Positions 1 to 6,784 of a DNA stretch of 13,911 bases are shown in pieces. The stretch spans positions 1 through 13,911 of the forward strand of contig DASYKO010000585.1 of NCBI GenBank assembly GCA_035995285.1, read 5' to 3'. A program made the position numbers and the translations under genes. Below the pieces are notes generated by a model, which saw only the letters and a program-made list of their open reading frames with translations, was not told where the DNA came from and did not search any database. The first letter of the stretch is position 1, and every line of letters starts with the position of its first letter. This stretch comes from UBA7672 sp035995285. GTDB lineage: Bacteria; Pseudomonadota; Alphaproteobacteria; Caulobacterales; Hyphomonadaceae.

Positions 1-213
1 GCACCACGCGCCGCGCGCCGCGACCTGAAAACGCCCGAGCGCGAGCAGCGCAGCAGCAACTTCCGCTCCGACCGCGGCAGCCCCGCCCGCAAACGCCCGA
101 CCGACGGCGGCGGCCGCCCACCTGGCGTTCGCCATTCGACCCAGAAGGGCCCGGGCGGTGGTGGCAAGGGCAAGGCCAGCTATGGCAAGAACAAGAAGCG
201 CAAGGGCAGATGA
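1..213 (+). CDS. C-terminal tail of a basic protein, probably ribonuclease R (partial)
   Basis: Reading frame 1 is open from the left edge and ends at a TGA at 211-213, giving the last 70 residues of a protein whose start lies outside the window. The tail is very rich in Arg, Lys and Gly and ends in a Lys/Arg cluster (KNKKRKGR), with no recognisable fold. RNase R and some bacterial topoisomerase I proteins carry basic, disordered C-terminal tails like this that bind RNA or DNA. In alphaproteobacteria, rnr commonly lies just upstream of a Nudix gene and rpmG, and both follow here, so RNase R is my first choice; this rests on gene order, not on a domain. The stop overlaps the next start in an ATGA, which implies translational coupling to the Nudix gene. 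Being coding is fairly sure; the name is not. Confidence 0.6.
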   Translation, partial: APRAARRDLKTPEREQRSSNFRSDRGSPARKRPTDGGGRPPGVRHSTQKGPGGGGKGKASYGKNKKRKGR

Positions 214-1010
214 CCAAACCCTTCGACCCCGATGACGATCCCGCACAGGTGGCGGCTGCAAAAGCAGCCGCGGCCAAGCAGGATCCGTTGGGCGAACCGG
301 ACGCGATCCGTGCCGAAGCCGCTCAGATCCCCGGCGAGCCGCCCGTCCCGCGTGACGCCGCCACGCTGATCCTCTATCGCCTCTCGCCAGAAGGCCCGCG
401 CATCCTCATGGGCTGCCGCTCCGAAGGCCACGACTTCATGCCGAACAAATACGTCTTCCCGGGTGGCCGGGTGGACGAGGAAGACGCCGCTGTCCCTGCG
501 ATCTCCGAATTGCGCGAAGACGTCGACACGCAACTCCGCTTCAAGAACACCCGCGCCACACGCGCCTTCCCGCTCACCGCCATCCGCGAAGTGTTCGAGG
601 AAACCGGCCTCATCGTCGGCAAAGCTTTCAGCGCCCAGAGATTGGGCCAGACGCTGGCGGCGCCGCCCTCGTGGGCCGACTACTACGCGCAGGGCGCGGC
701 CCCGTGCCTCGAAGGCTTCGATTTCATCGGCCGCGCCATCACCCCGCCCATGCGCCACAAGCGGTTCGACGCCCGTTTCTTCATGGCCGACGCCGCCTCG
801 GCGCTGATCGACGACCGCCCGCCCATCGACGGGCGCGAACTCAACGACCTGCGCTGGTTCACGCTTCCCGAGGTTGCAGCGCTCGACCTGCCCAACGTCA
901 CCCGCTTCGTGATCTCTGAAGTCGAAGCACGCCTCGTTCGCAACGAAGCGGCCAAGCCGTTCTATCTCTACTGGGCGGAAAGCGGCCATGTGCGCGAGCG
1001 CATCGGCTGA
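210..1010 (+). CDS. Nudix hydrolase (NUDT19-like, split Nudix box)
   Basis: A cytoplasmic Nudix pyrophosphohydrolase of 266 residues, a family that cleaves nucleoside diphosphates linked to another moiety. The catalytic half of the Nudix box is clear: R126-E127-V-F-E130-E131-T-G133-L, the REUxEExGU consensus that binds divalent metal. The leading glycine part is FPGG (83-86) followed by an acidic run, but it lies about 26 residues further from REVFEE than in a standard box. Such an insertion is typical of the NUDT19/RP2-like subfamily, whose animal members hydrolyse coenzyme A; the substrate here is unknown. The first 45 residues are Ala/Asp/Pro-rich and probably disordered. The ATG overlaps the upstream stop by 4 nt with AAGGG just before it, and the gene's own TGA shares one base with the next ATG, so it sits inside a tightly coupled operon. 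Confidence 0.9.
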   Translation: MTKPFDPDDDPAQVAAAKAAAAKQDPLGEPDAIRAEAAQIPGEPPVPRDAATLILYRLSPEGPRILMGCRSEGHDFMPNKYVFPGGRVDEEDAAVPAISELREDVDTQLRFKNTRATRAFPLTAIREVFEETGLIVGKAFSAQRLGQTLAAPPSWADYYAQGAAPCLEGFDFIGRAITPPMRHKRFDARFFMADAASALIDDRPPIDGRELNDLRWFTLPEVAALDLPNVTRFVISEVEARLVRNEAAKPFYLYWAESGHVRERIG

Positions 1011-1837
1011 TGTTCTCCCCGTCCGCCGCCTCGCAGTTCGTGAAGCTGCCGAGCGGCGCCACGGCGCGCTACATCGACCGGCCCGGCCCCTCGAAGACGC
1101 TTGTTCTGCTACACGGCGGCAATTGCTCCCTCGAAAGCTGGGACGCGGTCGCCGATCGCCTGACGGGCAAGGCCCGCATCATCAGCCTCGACATGCCCGG
1201 CCACGGCCTCACTGGGCCGACGCCCGATCACGACTATTCGCCCATCGCCATGGTCCGCTTCCTCAGCGAGTTCACGGAAGCGCTGAAGCTCAACAGCTTC
1301 GCCCTCGGCGGCCATTCGATGGGCGGCCATGTCGCCTGGCGCTATGCCCTCGAATATCCGGACCAAGTCACGAAGCTCATCCTCGTCGCCGCCGGAGGGC
1401 TTGCGAACCCGACAGGCATTCCCGGTGTCGGCATGAAATACTCGGCCACCGAGAAGGGCCGCGAGGCCATGCGCGCCGGACAGTCACGCGAGCGGATGGA
1501 GCTAGGCCTGCGCGACATGTTCGGCGTCAAATCCGCCGTCACGCCCGAACTGGTCGACCGCAACTGGGACATGGCGAGCCGCGCCGGCTCCCTCGACGCC
1601 ACCATGGCGCGCTTCAGCGCACCGATGTTCGAGCCCGCCGCTATCGCGCGCCTGCCAGACATCGCCGCGCCCACGCTCATCATCTGGGGCGCGATGGACA
1701 ATGTCTTCGCTCTGCGCGTCTCGAAGACGTTGGAGGCGATCCCCTATCACCAGTTCGCGGTCTACGAGGGCGTCGGCCATTTCCCGCACGAAGAGGCGCC
1801 GGAGCGCGTCGCGGCCGACATTTCCGCCTTCCTCTGA
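1010..1837 (+). CDS. alpha/beta-fold hydrolase
   Basis: A 275-residue single-domain alpha/beta hydrolase without signal peptide. The family signature is complete: oxyanion-hole segment LLHGGN (34-38), nucleophile elbow G-H-S103-M-G, acidic residue in IIWGAMD230 and catalytic histidine in GVGH257FPHEE near the C-terminus, giving a Ser103-Asp230-His257 triad. The length is normal for carboxylesterase, lactonase or C-C-bond hydrolase members; sequence alone does not choose among them. The ATG overlaps the Nudix stop by one base (TGATG), so it is probably translated by reinitiation. Gene order places it between the Nudix gene and rpmG, which I do not recall as its usual place, so it may be a lineage-specific insertion. 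Specificity is unknown; the fold assignment is secure. Confidence 0.9.
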   Translation: MFSPSAASQFVKLPSGATARYIDRPGPSKTLVLLHGGNCSLESWDAVADRLTGKARIISLDMPGHGLTGPTPDHDYSPIAMVRFLSEFTEALKLNSFALGGHSMGGHVAWRYALEYPDQVTKLILVAAGGLANPTGIPGVGMKYSATEKGREAMRAGQSRERMELGLRDMFGVKSAVTPELVDRNWDMASRAGSLDATMARFSAPMFEPAAIARLPDIAAPTLIIWGAMDNVFALRVSKTLEAIPYHQFAVYEGVGHFPHEEAPERVAADISAFL

Positions 1838-1879
1838 CAGGCTAAAACCTGCCTGAAATCAGATATTTGCAGCCGCAGC

Positions 1880-1908
1880 TTGACTCCGCACGCCCGGCCC
1901 TGTCTAAG
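1880..1908 (+). promoter_or_regulatory. sigma70-like promoter of rpmG
   Basis: TTGACT at 1880-1885 (5 of 6 to TTGACA) is followed after exactly 17 nt by TCTAAG at 1903-1908 (4 of 6 to TATAAT). It lies 37 nt upstream of the rpmG ATG, in the 108-nt gap after the hydrolase gene. It would give rpmG its own transcription start independent of the upstream operon. Prediction by eye; not proven. Confidence 0.5.
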
Positions 1909-1945
1909 CACGCTTCCGAATTTCCAGACCGCGCGAAAGACCGTC

Positions 1946-2113
1946 ATGGCCAAGCCGACCAGCATCAAGATTCGCCTCAACTCGTCGGCCGACACCGGCT
2001 TCTTCTATGTCACCAAGAAGAACCCGCGCACCCAGACCGAAAAGCTCGTGCTCAAGAAGTACGACCCGGTCGTGCGCAAACACGTGGATTTCAAAGAAGG
2101 CAAGATCAAGTAG
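1946..2113 (+). CDS. rpmG: 50S ribosomal protein L33
   Basis: L33 is a small protein of the large ribosomal subunit near the exit-site tRNA. The 55-residue product starts MAKPTSIKIRLNSS and continues through the conserved stretch with GFFYVTKKN to the C-terminal KYDPV...HV.FKEGKIK, matching alphaproteobacterial L33 along its full length. It has no CxxC pairs, so it is the zinc-independent form. I chose the ATG at 1946 over an in-frame TTG at 1880, because family members begin with MAKP and because that TTG is part of a good -35 element. Transcription probably starts from the promoter at 1880-1908 and stops at the hairpin 22 nt after the TAG. Confidence 0.97.
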   Translation: MAKPTSIKIRLNSSADTGFFYVTKKNPRTQTEKLVLKKYDPVVRKHVDFKEGKIK

Positions 2114-2135
2114 GATCTTCCTCTCGAGAGATACG

Positions 2136-2166
2136 AAAAGGCCCGGAGCATCGCTCCGGGCCTTTT
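2136..2166. terminator. bidirectional intrinsic terminator between rpmG and the PQQ dehydrogenase gene
   Basis: A perfect 14-bp inverted repeat: arms at 2136-2149 (AAAAGGCCCGGAGC) and 2153-2166 around a 3-nt loop. The GC-rich core is flanked by four A on the left and four T on the right, so a T tract follows the hairpin on either strand. It lies between two convergent stops (2113 and 2189) and should terminate both transcripts. Confidence 0.93.
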
Positions 2167-2188
2167 GCTTTGGCGCTGGCCTGGCGCC

Positions 2189-5023
2189 CTACTTCACCCC
2201 ATCCGGCAGTGCATACCCGATCACCCAGCCGCCCTGGTCGTCGGTCGGCTTCATGTCGGAGGAACGCGGATAGCGCCAGCTCGGGTTCGGCACGGTGATC
2301 ACCACGAACTGCTTGCCCTTGGCGGACATGTAGCTCATCGGCGTCGCGTGCGCGCTGCCCGGAAGCGGGGCCTCCCACTTCTCCTTGCCGGTGCGCAGGT
2401 CGAAGGCGCGGATGGTGTCGTCCATCGCGCCGCCGTGGAAGACCAGCCCCGCACGCGTCGTCATGGATGCGCCCTGCACCGGCGTGCCCACCGTAAGCGG
2501 CAGGCCCGTGGCGAGGCCGAACGGGCCGGAGATCTTCATCGTCCCGATCGCATGCTTCCACAGCAGCTTCTTGGTGTTGAGATCGATGACGCCGATCTGG
2601 CCGTAGGGAGGCGCAAAGCACGGCACTTCGGTTCCGACATTCAGGAAGGGAAGCGGCAGCTTCCAGTCTGACATGAAGGGCGTGGTGCCGCCGGTATAGA
2701 GCACCTTGTTCTGGTCGAAGCGCGGATCGCGTCCGCCGCCTCCACCCGGCCCACCGGGGCCGCCCTGGCCGCCGCCGGCTTGCGGACGGCGCGTCTGCTC
2801 TTCCGGATTGCCCGGCGCCGGAACACCACCCTGGCCAGCTTGCGCGGCGGGTTGAGCTCCACGCGCCGCCTCGCGGCGTGCGCGTTGCTCCGCAGCCTGC
2901 GCGGCCCGGTCTTCAAGGCTGCGCAGGACGATGCGGTTGCCCATGAGCATGGGCGCAGCAACGAGCAGACCGTTGTCGGCGTCGACCGACACCGAGCCCC
3001 AGTTGAAGCCGCCGGCATTGCCCGGATACTGGAACGTGCCGCCCCAGCTCGATTTGCTCTCGCCGGGCCCGCCGCCCCCGCGCATCGGCGGGGTGAAGTG
3101 GCCCTCATACCGCATCTTCTTGAACTCGACGCGGCACCAGAGCTGATCCAGCGGGGTGAGGCCCCACATGTTGTTCTCGTTCCTGTCGGCGCGGAAGTTC
3201 GGCAGCGGAGAGAAGGGCTGCGTTGCAGACACCTTCTCGCCCGCTTCCGGATTCTGCGGCACCGGCTGTTCCGGGATGTCGTAGATCGGAACGCCCGTGC
3301 GGCGGTCGAGCAGGAAGATCTCGCCCCGCTTGGTCGGCGCCGCCACGGCCGGGATCAGGTCGCCCTGCCCGTCCTTGCGCACGCTCACCAGCACGGGCTG
3401 GGACGGCACGTCCCAGTCCCAGATGTCGTGGTGGACGGTCTGGTAGACCCAGCGCCGCTCGCCCGTCGCCGCATCGATGGCGACCACGGAGCTGGAATTC
3501 TGCTCCGCCTCCGGGCTGCGCAGCTCGCCGGCGAAATAGTCCGGCGAGGAATTGCCGGTCGCGGCGTAGATCAGGTTCAGCTGCGGGTCATAGCTGGCGT
3601 TGGTCCAGCTGTTGGGCGTCCCGCGCGTGAACTCGCCGCCCTCATCCGGCAAGCCGTGGAAGCCCGGATTGCCCATGTCCCACGCCCAGGCGAACTTGCC
3701 GGTGATCGCATCGAACGCGCGGATCACGCCGGATGGATTGCCTAGCTGCTGGTTGTCGGTCACCCATCCGCCGACGACGATCTTGTCGCCCGCAATCAGC
3801 GGCGTCGATGTCACCATGTAGTTGCCCGGCGGAGACCGCCCGAGGCCCGAGACAAGACTCACCACGCCGTCAAACCCGAACGACTTGCACGGCTCGCCGG
3901 TAAGAGCGTCCACGGCAAGCAGACGCGCATCCGTCGTGCCGGTGATGATGCGCTTGGCGCATTCGCCGGTGTAAGTGGCCGGCGCCTCGTGATAGCCGAG
4001 GCCGCGGCAGGTGCGCGCGAAGGTCGAGCCGTTCTCAAGCCCGCCCGGCACCTTGCTCTTGGTGTCATAGCGCCATTTCTGCTCGCCCGTGTCGCCATCC
4101 AGCGCGATAAGCGTGTTGCCCGCCGTGCAGATATAGACGAGGCCATTGGCCATCTGCGGGGTCTGCTTGAAGTCCCACGCCACGCCCGTGCGGAAGCGCC
4201 AGGCCTCCTTCAGCTTGCCGACATTCTCGGTGTTGATCTGCGTGAGCTGCGCAAAGCGCTGGCCCTCGGATACGCCGCCATAATTGCGCCAGTCGGTGAC
4301 CGCGGGCGCATTCGCCGCCACTTCGTTCTTGGTGCCCTCGACGACCGAGTATCCCTGCATGCCCGCAACCGCGAGCACCAGAACGCTCGCCAGCGCTGCA
4401 AAGCCGACCCAGCGGCCACCCCGCGGCGGCGGCAGCTCAGCCGTCTTGCGCATGCCCGACTTGTACCATGGCGAGAGGAACCACAGACCGACGACAGTCC
4501 ACGCGGCCAAACGCGGCAGCAGCTGGATGAAATCCAGGCCCGCTTCGAACAGCGACCATACGACTGTCACCGCGAGGACGCCCGCATACACCAGAGGCGC
4601 GAGCGGATTGCGCAGGAAGATCAGCGCGGCGGTCGCGATCGTCGCGAGGCCTGCCAGCAGGTAATACCAGTTGCCGCCCAGCCCAATCAGCGTGGCGCCC
4701 ATCCAGACGAGGTAGATGCCGATGGCAGCCAGCGCCGCGGCGAACGCGGCATTGAGCCCGGCGACCAGGCCCATCGGATCCTTCTTCAGCGTCCGCATCA
4801 CGGCGTATGCGCCGGCCGCCAGGAAAGCCGCGGCTGTGAGGACATAGAACACCGCCGTCATCACCATGGCCGGGTTTACCGGCGGGGCTGCGGGGTTGGG
4901 GTTGAATGCTGACGGCTCAGGCGGCGGCGGGTTGATGGCCGCGATCCCGCCCCACAGAGCGATAATGCCTACGATCAGATAAAACGCCGCGAACGCCCAG
5001 CGGGCGATTGCTCCCGATCCCAT
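2189..5023 (-). CDS. membrane-bound PQQ-dependent dehydrogenase, glucose/quinate/shikimate family
   Basis: A 944-residue quinoprotein that oxidises a sugar or polyol in the periplasm and passes electrons to ubiquinone. Residues 8-224 hold several hydrophobic helices (about 10-30, 53-76, 86-137, 143-187, 206-224), like the membrane anchor of E. coli glucose dehydrogenase. The beta-propeller begins at DWRNYGG (245-250) with the typical QINTENVGKLKEAW (262-275). HHDIWDWDVP (531-540) carries the Asp region used as catalytic base in the family, and APTKRG (562-567) the PQQ-contacting Lys. The C-terminal blade ends in ATPMSY...GKQFVVIT. E. coli Gcd is 796 residues; part of the excess is a low-complexity insert at about 703-768. 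The ATG has a strong GGGAGGAG site 3-5 nt upstream. The substrate cannot be read from sequence. Confidence 0.93.
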   Translation of the reverse strand: MGSGAIARWAFAAFYLIVGIIALWGGIAAINPPPPEPSAFNPNPAAPPVNPAMVMTAVFYVLTAAAFLAAGAYAVMRTLKKDPMGLVAGLNAAFAAALAAIGIYLVWMGATLIGLGGNWYYLLAGLATIATAALIFLRNPLAPLVYAGVLAVTVVWSLFEAGLDFIQLLPRLAAWTVVGLWFLSPWYKSGMRKTAELPPPRGGRWVGFAALASVLVLAVAGMQGYSVVEGTKNEVAANAPAVTDWRNYGGVSEGQRFAQLTQINTENVGKLKEAWRFRTGVAWDFKQTPQMANGLVYICTAGNTLIALDGDTGEQKWRYDTKSKVPGGLENGSTFARTCRGLGYHEAPATYTGECAKRIITGTTDARLLAVDALTGEPCKSFGFDGVVSLVSGLGRSPPGNYMVTSTPLIAGDKIVVGGWVTDNQQLGNPSGVIRAFDAITGKFAWAWDMGNPGFHGLPDEGGEFTRGTPNSWTNASYDPQLNLIYAATGNSSPDYFAGELRSPEAEQNSSSVVAIDAATGERRWVYQTVHHDIWDWDVPSQPVLVSVRKDGQGDLIPAVAAPTKRGEIFLLDRRTGVPIYDIPEQPVPQNPEAGEKVSATQPFSPLPNFRADRNENNMWGLTPLDQLWCRVEFKKMRYEGHFTPPMRGGGGPGESKSSWGGTFQYPGNAGGFNWGSVSVDADNGLLVAAPMLMGNRIVLRSLEDRAAQAAEQRARREAARGAQPAAQAGQGGVPAPGNPEEQTRRPQAGGGQGGPGGPGGGGGRDPRFDQNKVLYTGGTTPFMSDWKLPLPFLNVGTEVPCFAPPYGQIGVIDLNTKKLLWKHAIGTMKISGPFGLATGLPLTVGTPVQGASMTTRAGLVFHGGAMDDTIRAFDLRTGKEKWEAPLPGSAHATPMSYMSAKGKQFVVITVPNPSWRYPRSSDMKPTDDQGGWVIGYALPDGVK
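2720..2917 (-). other. low-complexity Gly/Pro/Gln/Arg-rich insert in the PQQ dehydrogenase
   Basis: This in-frame segment encodes roughly residues 703-768. It starts with a charged, Ala/Arg/Glu-rich part (DRAAQAAEQRARREAARG), continues with Gln/Ala/Pro, and ends in repeated GGP and a run of glycines before DPRFDQNKVLYTGG resumes the fold. The reading frame is open throughout. It would form a disordered, basic loop in the periplasm. Confidence 0.75.
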
Positions 5024-5083
5024 AGTCTCCTCCCGTGCAGCCCGGTGCGTACGGCCAACCCCGCCGCCCTGACCTTTGCGGCA

Positions 5084-5113
5084 AGTCTATCGTGGGATTT
5101 CAGGGGCTGTGAA
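5084..5113 (-). promoter_or_regulatory. possible sigma70-like promoter of the PQQ dehydrogenase gene
   Basis: On the - strand TTCACA (5113-5108) and TAGACT (5089-5084) are separated by 18 nt, matching 4-5 of 6 consensus bases each. The element lies about 60 nt upstream of the ATG and just downstream of a palindrome that could bind an activator. A weak by-eye match. Confidence 0.3.
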
Positions 5114-5135
5114 GGCTAACCTGGGAGAGACTTTG

Positions 5136-5153
5136 TTGTGCGATTGCTCACAA
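5136..5153. promoter_or_regulatory. CRP/FNR-like palindromic operator candidate
   Basis: TTGTGCGATTGCTCACAA is an imperfect 18-bp palindrome: the outer five bases of each arm are exact complements (TTGTG/CACAA), and the core reads TGTGC-N6-TCACA against the CRP consensus TGTGA-N6-TCACA. It lies between spoVR (stop at 5207) and the PQQ dehydrogenase start (5023), upstream of the possible promoter on the - strand. This is the usual place for an activator. The binding protein is unknown. Confidence 0.4.
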
Positions 5154-5206
5154 CGGCGTGGTTTGTCCCTATCACTTCGCGGAATGGGCGAGACTAACGG
5201 TCGCCG

Positions 5207-6784
5207 TTAAGCAAACGGCCGCATCGGTTCGGCTTTGTGCTCGGCGTAGACGGTCTCGTCGTCGCTTTCGACCAGCCGGACCTCATAGCCCCAGAGATCG
5301 GCCAGGTGCTGCAGGACGCGGTCGGCGTCCTTCTCTTCCAGCGTCACGCCGTCGAGCACGGTGTGGCGCAGCTCCAGGCGGCGATCGCCGGTGAGGTCCA
5401 CGTCGATCACCTGGATGTCCGGATCGCGCCGGCCCATGTCGTACTGCCGGGCGAGCGCGCGGCGAACTTCGCGGTAGCCGCGCTCGTCATGGATGGCGGC
5501 CACTTCCATCTCTTCCTCGTCATGATCATCGCGCAGCTGGAACAGGCCGAATTTCCGGATCAGGTTCGGCGACAGGTATTGCGAGATGACGCTCTCATCC
5601 CGGAAGTTCGCCCACACGTCTTTCAGCGTGCCGTACGCATCGCCATTGCCTGCGATGTCGGGGAACCACAGCCGGTCCTCATCCGTCGGCGTCAGCGAAA
5701 TGCGCTCGATGTCCTGCATCATCGCAAAGCCGAGCGCATAGGGGTTAATGCCTGAGAAGCGGCGATCGTCGAAGTCCGGCTGCATCACCACGCTCGAATG
5801 CGAGTGCAGGAATTCCAGGAAGGATCCGTCGTCGATCTGACCCTTTTCATGCAGGCGCGTCATGATGCGATGGTGGGTGAAGCAGGCGCAGCCCTCGTTC
5901 ATCATCTTGGTCTGGCGCTGCGGATAGAAGTACTGTGCGATCAGCCGTACGATACGCAGGATTTCCCTCTGCCAGCCCTGCAGCCGCGGCGCGGTCTTCT
6001 CGAGGAAGTAGAGGATGTTCTCCTCCGGCAGCTTCAATATGGCCCGCCGCCGATCCTCCTCGCTCTTCTTCTTGGAGACCTTCTTGCCCTTGCCCTGAGG
6101 CACCGTGCGCCAGAGATCGTTGAACAGCGCCTCGCCATGCGCCCGCCGCTCCTGCTCACGCAGCTCTTCCCCACGCAGGTCTATCGAGCGCTTGCCGGGA
6201 TAGCGGTGGATGCCGTGGCTCTGCAGCGCATGCGCCGCATCGATCAGCCGCTCGACATTCTCCTGCCCGTAACGCTCCTCGCATTTGGCGATGAAGCTCT
6301 TGGCGAAGGAGAGATAATCCGCAATGCCCGAGGCATCCGTCCACTGCTTGAACACGTAGTTGTTCTTGAAGAAGTGGTTATGCCCCATGGCGGCGTGCGC
6401 CAGCACCAGCGTCTGCATCGTCGCGGAGTTCTCCTCCATGATGTAGCAGACGCAGGGGTCCGAATTGATGACGATCTCATAGGCCAGCCCCTGCCAGCCC
6501 TTGCGATACAGCGCCTCGTTGCGCACGAAATCCTTGCCGAAGCTCCAGTGCTTGTAGAACAGCGGCATGCCCACGCTGGAATAGGCATCCAGCATCTGCT
6601 CCGACGTGATCACCTCGATCTGCGTGCGGTAGGGGTCGAGCCCCATCTCGCCTTCGCCGACCTCGCGCACCGCCTCGAAGATCCGGCCCAGCATGTCGAA
6701 ATTCCAGTCCGGCCCCTTGAACAGCAACGTCCCGGGCGTCGCCTGCGGCGGCGCGATGATACGAGATTTACTGATGGCGCTCAT
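5207..6784 (-). CDS. spoVR: SpoVR family protein
   Basis: A 525-residue SpoVR/YcgB-family protein, third gene of the prkA-yeaH-spoVR unit. Named after a Bacillus protein affecting spore cortex, it is widespread in bacteria that do not sporulate, and its biochemical activity is unknown. Full length is present, from DWNFDMLGRIFE (26-37) through YEIVINSDP (102-110) and the conserved His-rich block AHAAMGHNHFFKNNY (129-143). MNEGCACFTHHRIM and a C-terminal region of the YcgB type follow. Clustered histidines (130, 135, 137) would suit a metal site, but that is inference. The ATG overlaps the yeaH stop by 4 nt (ATGA), implying coupled translation and a shared complex or pathway. A short inverted repeat (5195-5209) sits on its stop codon, but without a T tract. 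Confidence 0.95.
   Translation of the reverse strand: MSAISKSRIIAPPQATPGTLLFKGPDWNFDMLGRIFEAVREVGEGEMGLDPYRTQIEVITSEQMLDAYSSVGMPLFYKHWSFGKDFVRNEALYRKGWQGLAYEIVINSDPCVCYIMEENSATMQTLVLAHAAMGHNHFFKNNYVFKQWTDASGIADYLSFAKSFIAKCEERYGQENVERLIDAAHALQSHGIHRYPGKRSIDLRGEELREQERRAHGEALFNDLWRTVPQGKGKKVSKKKSEEDRRRAILKLPEENILYFLEKTAPRLQGWQREILRIVRLIAQYFYPQRQTKMMNEGCACFTHHRIMTRLHEKGQIDDGSFLEFLHSHSSVVMQPDFDDRRFSGINPYALGFAMMQDIERISLTPTDEDRLWFPDIAGNGDAYGTLKDVWANFRDESVISQYLSPNLIRKFGLFQLRDDHDEEEMEVAAIHDERGYREVRRALARQYDMGRRDPDIQVIDVDLTGDRRLELRHTVLDGVTLEEKDADRVLQHLADLWGYEVRLVESDDETVYAEHKAEPMRPFA

Noticed and set aside
180..989. Long - strand ORF of 269 codons opposite the Nudix gene.
   Set aside because: Mirror of a GC-rich coding frame; the + strand product has a Nudix motif and overlap-coupled neighbours, whereas the reverse product has no recognisable motif.
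1838..1855. A 5-bp inverted repeat CAGGC/GCCTG directly after the alpha/beta hydrolase stop, considered as a terminator.
   Set aside because: The stem is short, the loop is 8 nt and no T tract follows; too weak to call.
2780..4912. Several + strand ORFs of 300 or more codons opposite the PQQ dehydrogenase gene.
   Set aside because: Arg/His/Ala-rich antisense shadows of a well-supported gene without ribosome sites or domains.
5195..5209. TAACGG-TCG-CCGTTA hairpin on the spoVR stop codon, considered as a terminator.
   Set aside because: Only 6 bp and no T run on the - strand; it could aid termination but I would not annotate it as such.
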